35,247 nt of DNA, taken from Bacteroidota bacterium. GTDB taxonomy: Bacteria > Bacteroidota > Bacteroidia > Bacteroidales > VadinHA17. The stretch spans positions 1 to 35,247 of the forward strand of contig JAUZNW010000016.1 of NCBI GenBank assembly GCA_030706785.1, read 5' to 3'. Shown piece by piece: positions 32,719-35,247 of the stretch. Position 1 is the first letter of the stretch, and each line of letters begins with the position of its first letter. Below the pieces are notes generated by a model. It was not told the DNA's origin and did no database searches. It saw only the letters and a list, made by a program, of their open reading frames with translations. The translations under genes were made by a program, and so were the position numbers.

Positions 32719-33450
32719 ATGAACAAAGTAACAACAATTGCCAAAATGATCGATCATTCAATACTTCATCCAACCCTTACCGATGATGATCTACGGAGAG
32801 AGTGCGAGGTGGCGAAAAAATACCACGTAGCTTCAGTATGCGTAAAACCGTATGCGGTTAAGATGGCCGCGCAACTGCTAAGCGGATGCGATGTCATTGT
32901 CGGATGCGTCATCGGATTTCCTGCCGGTAATTCCGTAATTGCGGTCAAAGCTTTCGAGACTGAAACAGCCTGCAGGGACGGAGCCGTTGAAATAGATATG
33001 GTGATAAATATCGGCAAAGCGCTCCAGGAGGACTGGAACTATATTGAAGAGGAAATAAAAACAGTCGTTGACATTTCGCACAGATATGAAGCAATAACCA
33101 AGGTAATCTTTGAAACAGACTTTATTACCAGGGATGAGCATAAGATCAGGCTTTGTGAAATTTGTAACAAAGTCGGGGCAGATTATGTGAAGACATCGAC
33201 AGGATTTGGATTTGTCAAGGGTGAAGATGGAAAATTCTCATATAAAGGAGCCACAGCTCATGATCTTGAACTTATGAGAAAATACTCTGCTCCTGCAGTA
33301 AAAATAAAAGCCGCCGGCGGTGTAAGGACTCTGACCGATCTCCTGAAATTCAAGGAACTGGGTATTTCAAGATGCGGAGCAACAGCAACTATCTCAATGC
33401 TCGAAGAAGCAAAAAAACTTTATGGGGAAGATATAGAAACAACACTTTAA
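32719..33450 (+). CDS. deoC: Deoxyribose-phosphate aldolase
   Basis: This 243-residue protein is a class I aldolase of the DeoC family. It starts with IDHSILHPTLTDDDL. D93 lies in EIDMVINIG, the Schiff-base lysine K158 in YVKTSTGFG, and the activating K197 in IKAAGGVR. It splits 2-deoxyribose 5-phosphate to acetaldehyde and glyceraldehyde 3-phosphate. The gene is 6 bp upstream of the DUF4038 gene and clearly co-transcribed with it. It could complement the ribose salvage genes at 21007-25817 by handling deoxynucleoside sugars, but the link to a secreted hydrolase is unexplained. Confidence 0.95.
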   Translation: MNKVTTIAKMIDHSILHPTLTDDDLRRECEVAKKYHVASVCVKPYAVKMAAQLLSGCDVIVGCVIGFPAGNSVIAVKAFETETACRDGAVEIDMVINIGKALQEDWNYIEEEIKTVVDISHRYEAITKVIFETDFITRDEHKIRLCEICNKVGADYVKTSTGFGFVKGEDGKFSYKGATAHDLELMRKYSAPAVKIKAAGGVRTLTDLLKFKELGISRCGATATISMLEEAKKLYGEDIETTL

Positions 33451-33456
33451 TCACTC

Positions 33457-35145
33457 ATGATGATGCATGGCAACAGAAGAATCACTTTTAGTATCCTGAT
33501 TTTATTGTTTTGCCTCGTTAACGCTGTTTCGCAAAACACTGTCATGACCTGGGATGTATATGAATTTACCCTGAAGTCATCTGAGGTTCCGCAAAATCCG
33601 TATACAAGCTATCTTTTAGAAGGCAAACCGGCATTGGTAACAGCCAGATTTACATGTATATCAGGATCCGGTATCGGGAAGATTATCACAGTACCTGGAT
33701 TCTGGGACGGAAATGATGTCTGGAAAATAAGATTCGCCCCTCCTTTACAAGGAACATGGAAATATGAGACATGCTCTGATGACAGGAAACTGAGGGGCAG
33801 GAAAGGCCAGCTCATTGTAAATGACTGGACCGGGGATGAAAAGAAAGCAAATCCGGTAAGACACGGTTTTGTTGTGGTTAACAGATCTGCAGAGAGAAGC
33901 GGCAGGTATTTTACCTATTCCGACGGAACTCCGTTCCTGTGGATTGCTGATACGTGGTGGGACTGGACAAACAGTCGGATCACTTTTGAGTCCTTTAAAA
34001 ACCTTGTAGATACTAGATCATCACAGGGATTCAGCATAGGACAGCTTTTTTTTGCGGGCAATGGATGGGGCAGGGAAAGCTCCCTTCTGGATCCGTCATT
34101 TCAAAAGCCTGATCTTGAACAAATCAGGAAGATTGAAAAGATGATCGCTTATGCAAATTCGAAGGGAATGACCATGTGGATCCATGCATGGTGGACCAGG
34201 CAGAACATGAACAAAAATATCGGCCCGGAAAACGTAAAAAGATGGTGGCGATATGTGGTTCACAGGCTCAGCGCTTATAATGTAATATGGGTCCTTGCTG
34301 GTGAATACAACATGAACAATTACGGAGGATTTCCACTCAGCTTCTGGAATGAGGTCGGCAACCTGATTAAATCCGAGGATCCTTATGAAAGAATACTCGG
34401 GGCTCATCCCACACCCCCGATGTGGGAAGGAGGCGCAGAAGCTCCGCAATGGTCTACCGCTGAAGCGATCCATGACCAGAAGTGGGCTGACTACAACCAG
34501 AGCCAGACAGGTCACGCAAAATGGTGCAATGAGCTTGTGCCCTGGATAATAACTAATGCCTATAACAGGCAGCCTGCAAAACCAGTTGTTGTCACCGAAC
34601 CATGGTATGAATTCATTGATGGGAATCCAACACCAATGGATATCAGGTTTGCTGCCTGGTCGGCAATAATGTCGGGAGCTGCAGGACATACCTACGGCGG
34701 AGGGCACGTCTGGAGGGCACATCTGCCTGAACGGCCTACAGGCAGAGGATCATGGCCCCTGGATACAAGCTTCTCGGTCAATACTCTGCTTTATCCGGGA
34801 GCAGTCTCTGTCGGTTTCATGGGGCAATATCTGAGGAAGCTTGAATGGTGGAATCTAGAGCCTCATCCTGAACTGGTTAAGGAAAATCCTTCCCATTTCT
34901 GCCTTGCACTACCCGGGAAAGAATACCTGTTTTACCTGAGGTACGGAGGATCGGTAAAGCTTGACCTCAGTAAATATCAGTCAGGCCAGGAATTCAAATT
35001 TGTCTGGACTGACCTTGTAAACAGTTCGGATTCAAAGAGCGGCATTATATCAGGAGGAAAAATGGTCGAATTAAAATGTCCCGAGGATTACCCGGAGTAT
35101 GAGTATTTCAAGGATTGGATCCTGCATGTTACGATTAAAAACTAA
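33457..35145 (+). CDS. Exported DUF5060/DUF4038 glycoside hydrolase (apiosidase-like)
   Basis: This 562-residue protein has a Sec signal (FSILILLFCLVNAVS). An N-terminal immunoglobulin-like DUF5060 domain spans about 25-115. A TIM-barrel DUF4038 domain spans about 130-460, with FLWIADTWWDWT. The carboxylate-bearing loops are VLAGEYN (E283) and VVTEPWYE (E381), likely acid-base and nucleophile. A small C-terminal domain follows. DUF4038 enzymes include the GH140 apiosidase of rhamnogalacturonan-II breakdown; many others are uncharacterised. It would act in the periplasm or at the cell surface. The first two ATG codons (33457, 33460) are equally possible starts; an in-frame ATG at 33463 also exists. 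Confidence 0.85.
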   Translation: MMMHGNRRITFSILILLFCLVNAVSQNTVMTWDVYEFTLKSSEVPQNPYTSYLLEGKPALVTARFTCISGSGIGKIITVPGFWDGNDVWKIRFAPPLQGTWKYETCSDDRKLRGRKGQLIVNDWTGDEKKANPVRHGFVVVNRSAERSGRYFTYSDGTPFLWIADTWWDWTNSRITFESFKNLVDTRSSQGFSIGQLFFAGNGWGRESSLLDPSFQKPDLEQIRKIEKMIAYANSKGMTMWIHAWWTRQNMNKNIGPENVKRWWRYVVHRLSAYNVIWVLAGEYNMNNYGGFPLSFWNEVGNLIKSEDPYERILGAHPTPPMWEGGAEAPQWSTAEAIHDQKWADYNQSQTGHAKWCNELVPWIITNAYNRQPAKPVVVTEPWYEFIDGNPTPMDIRFAAWSAIMSGAAGHTYGGGHVWRAHLPERPTGRGSWPLDTSFSVNTLLYPGAVSVGFMGQYLRKLEWWNLEPHPELVKENPSHFCLALPGKEYLFYLRYGGSVKLDLSKYQSGQEFKFVWTDLVNSSDSKSGIISGGKMVELKCPEDYPEYEYFKDWILHVTIKN

Positions 35146-35177
35146 GCCTGAGTCAGGCTGTAAAAAATACTTCCTGC

Positions 35178-35247
35178 ATGAAAATAGTTCCCTGCTTTAT
35201 AATTTTCTTTGTTCTGGTTCCGGCAGCCATGCCGCAGATCAGTTACA
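35178..35247 (+). CDS. Start of an exported protein (cut by window)
   Basis: The frame from ATG at 35178 begins MKIVPCFIIFFVLVPAAMPQ, a typical Sec signal peptide with a likely cleavage near residue 19. Only 23 complete codons are present, so the function cannot be assigned. It starts 32 bp after the DUF4038 gene on the same strand and probably continues the operon. Confidence 0.7.
   Translation, partial: MKIVPCFIIFFVLVPAAMPQISY

Noticed and set aside
34096-34722. Long open frame antisense to the DUF4038 gene
   Set aside because: The plus-strand gene has clear domain signatures throughout; the antisense frame shows no recognisable motif and is explained by codon bias.

Overview
The window looks like a chromosomal segment from a member of the Bacteroidota, probably a polysaccharide-degrading Bacteroidales-type organism. 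The reasons are start sites with A-rich leaders and almost no Shine-Dalgarno motif, candidate TAnnTTTG -7 boxes, Tat- and Sec-exported 'cytoplasmic-type' enzymes, GH3, GH141-like and DUF4038-type glycoside hydrolases, a eukaryote-like hexokinase, a rus-like ribose locus, and many short degenerate repeats and palindromes between genes. No rRNA, tRNA, IS element, CRISPR array or SusC/SusD pair was seen. Species-level placement is not possible from the sequence alone.

Region 1 (1-12105): a leftward pair (Tat-exported Gfo/Idh/MocA oxidoreductase, partial; GntR/HutC-type regulator) diverges from a nine-gene rightward cluster. That cluster encodes a lipoyl E2, a fused E1alpha-beta, a NagD-like HAD phosphatase, a class II aldolase, a beta-phosphoglucomutase-like HAD phosphatase, a PHP-domain hydrolase, a class II aldolase/SDR fusion and a SorE-like medium-chain dehydrogenase. 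The divergent promoter region carries two near-identical 16-bp operators 84 bp apart, with candidate back-to-back -7 boxes between them. I read this as one regulon for an unidentified sugar or polyol: oxidation or reduction, phosphorylation, aldol cleavage, dephosphorylation, and oxidative decarboxylation of a 2-oxo product. No E3 gene is present.

Region 2 (12120-20832): a PfkB kinase (leftward), a sorbitol-DH-like enzyme, a Sec-exported RraA-like aldolase and a Tat-exported enolase-superfamily dehydratase (rightward). These are followed by leftward VOC and Nei-like genes, a KDG-kinase-like gene and a BASS-family transporter. Together they suggest sugar-acid dehydration and cleavage outside the cytoplasmic membrane, followed by uptake and phosphorylation of a 2-keto-3-deoxy acid.

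Region 3 (21007-25817): ribokinase, nucleoside hydrolase lipoprotein, ADP-ribosylglycohydrolase lipoprotein and a GRP/DMT-type sugar permease. This is a compact ribose-salvage locus resembling the rus loci of Bacteroides, without SusCD in view.

Region 4 (25928-32367, leftward): hexokinase, GH141-like beta-helix protein, a small outer-membrane-barrel-like protein and a GH3 enzyme, consistent with glycan breakdown feeding hexose phosphorylation. Region 5 (32719-35247, rightward): deoxyribose-phosphate aldolase, a DUF5060/DUF4038 hydrolase and the start of another exported protein.
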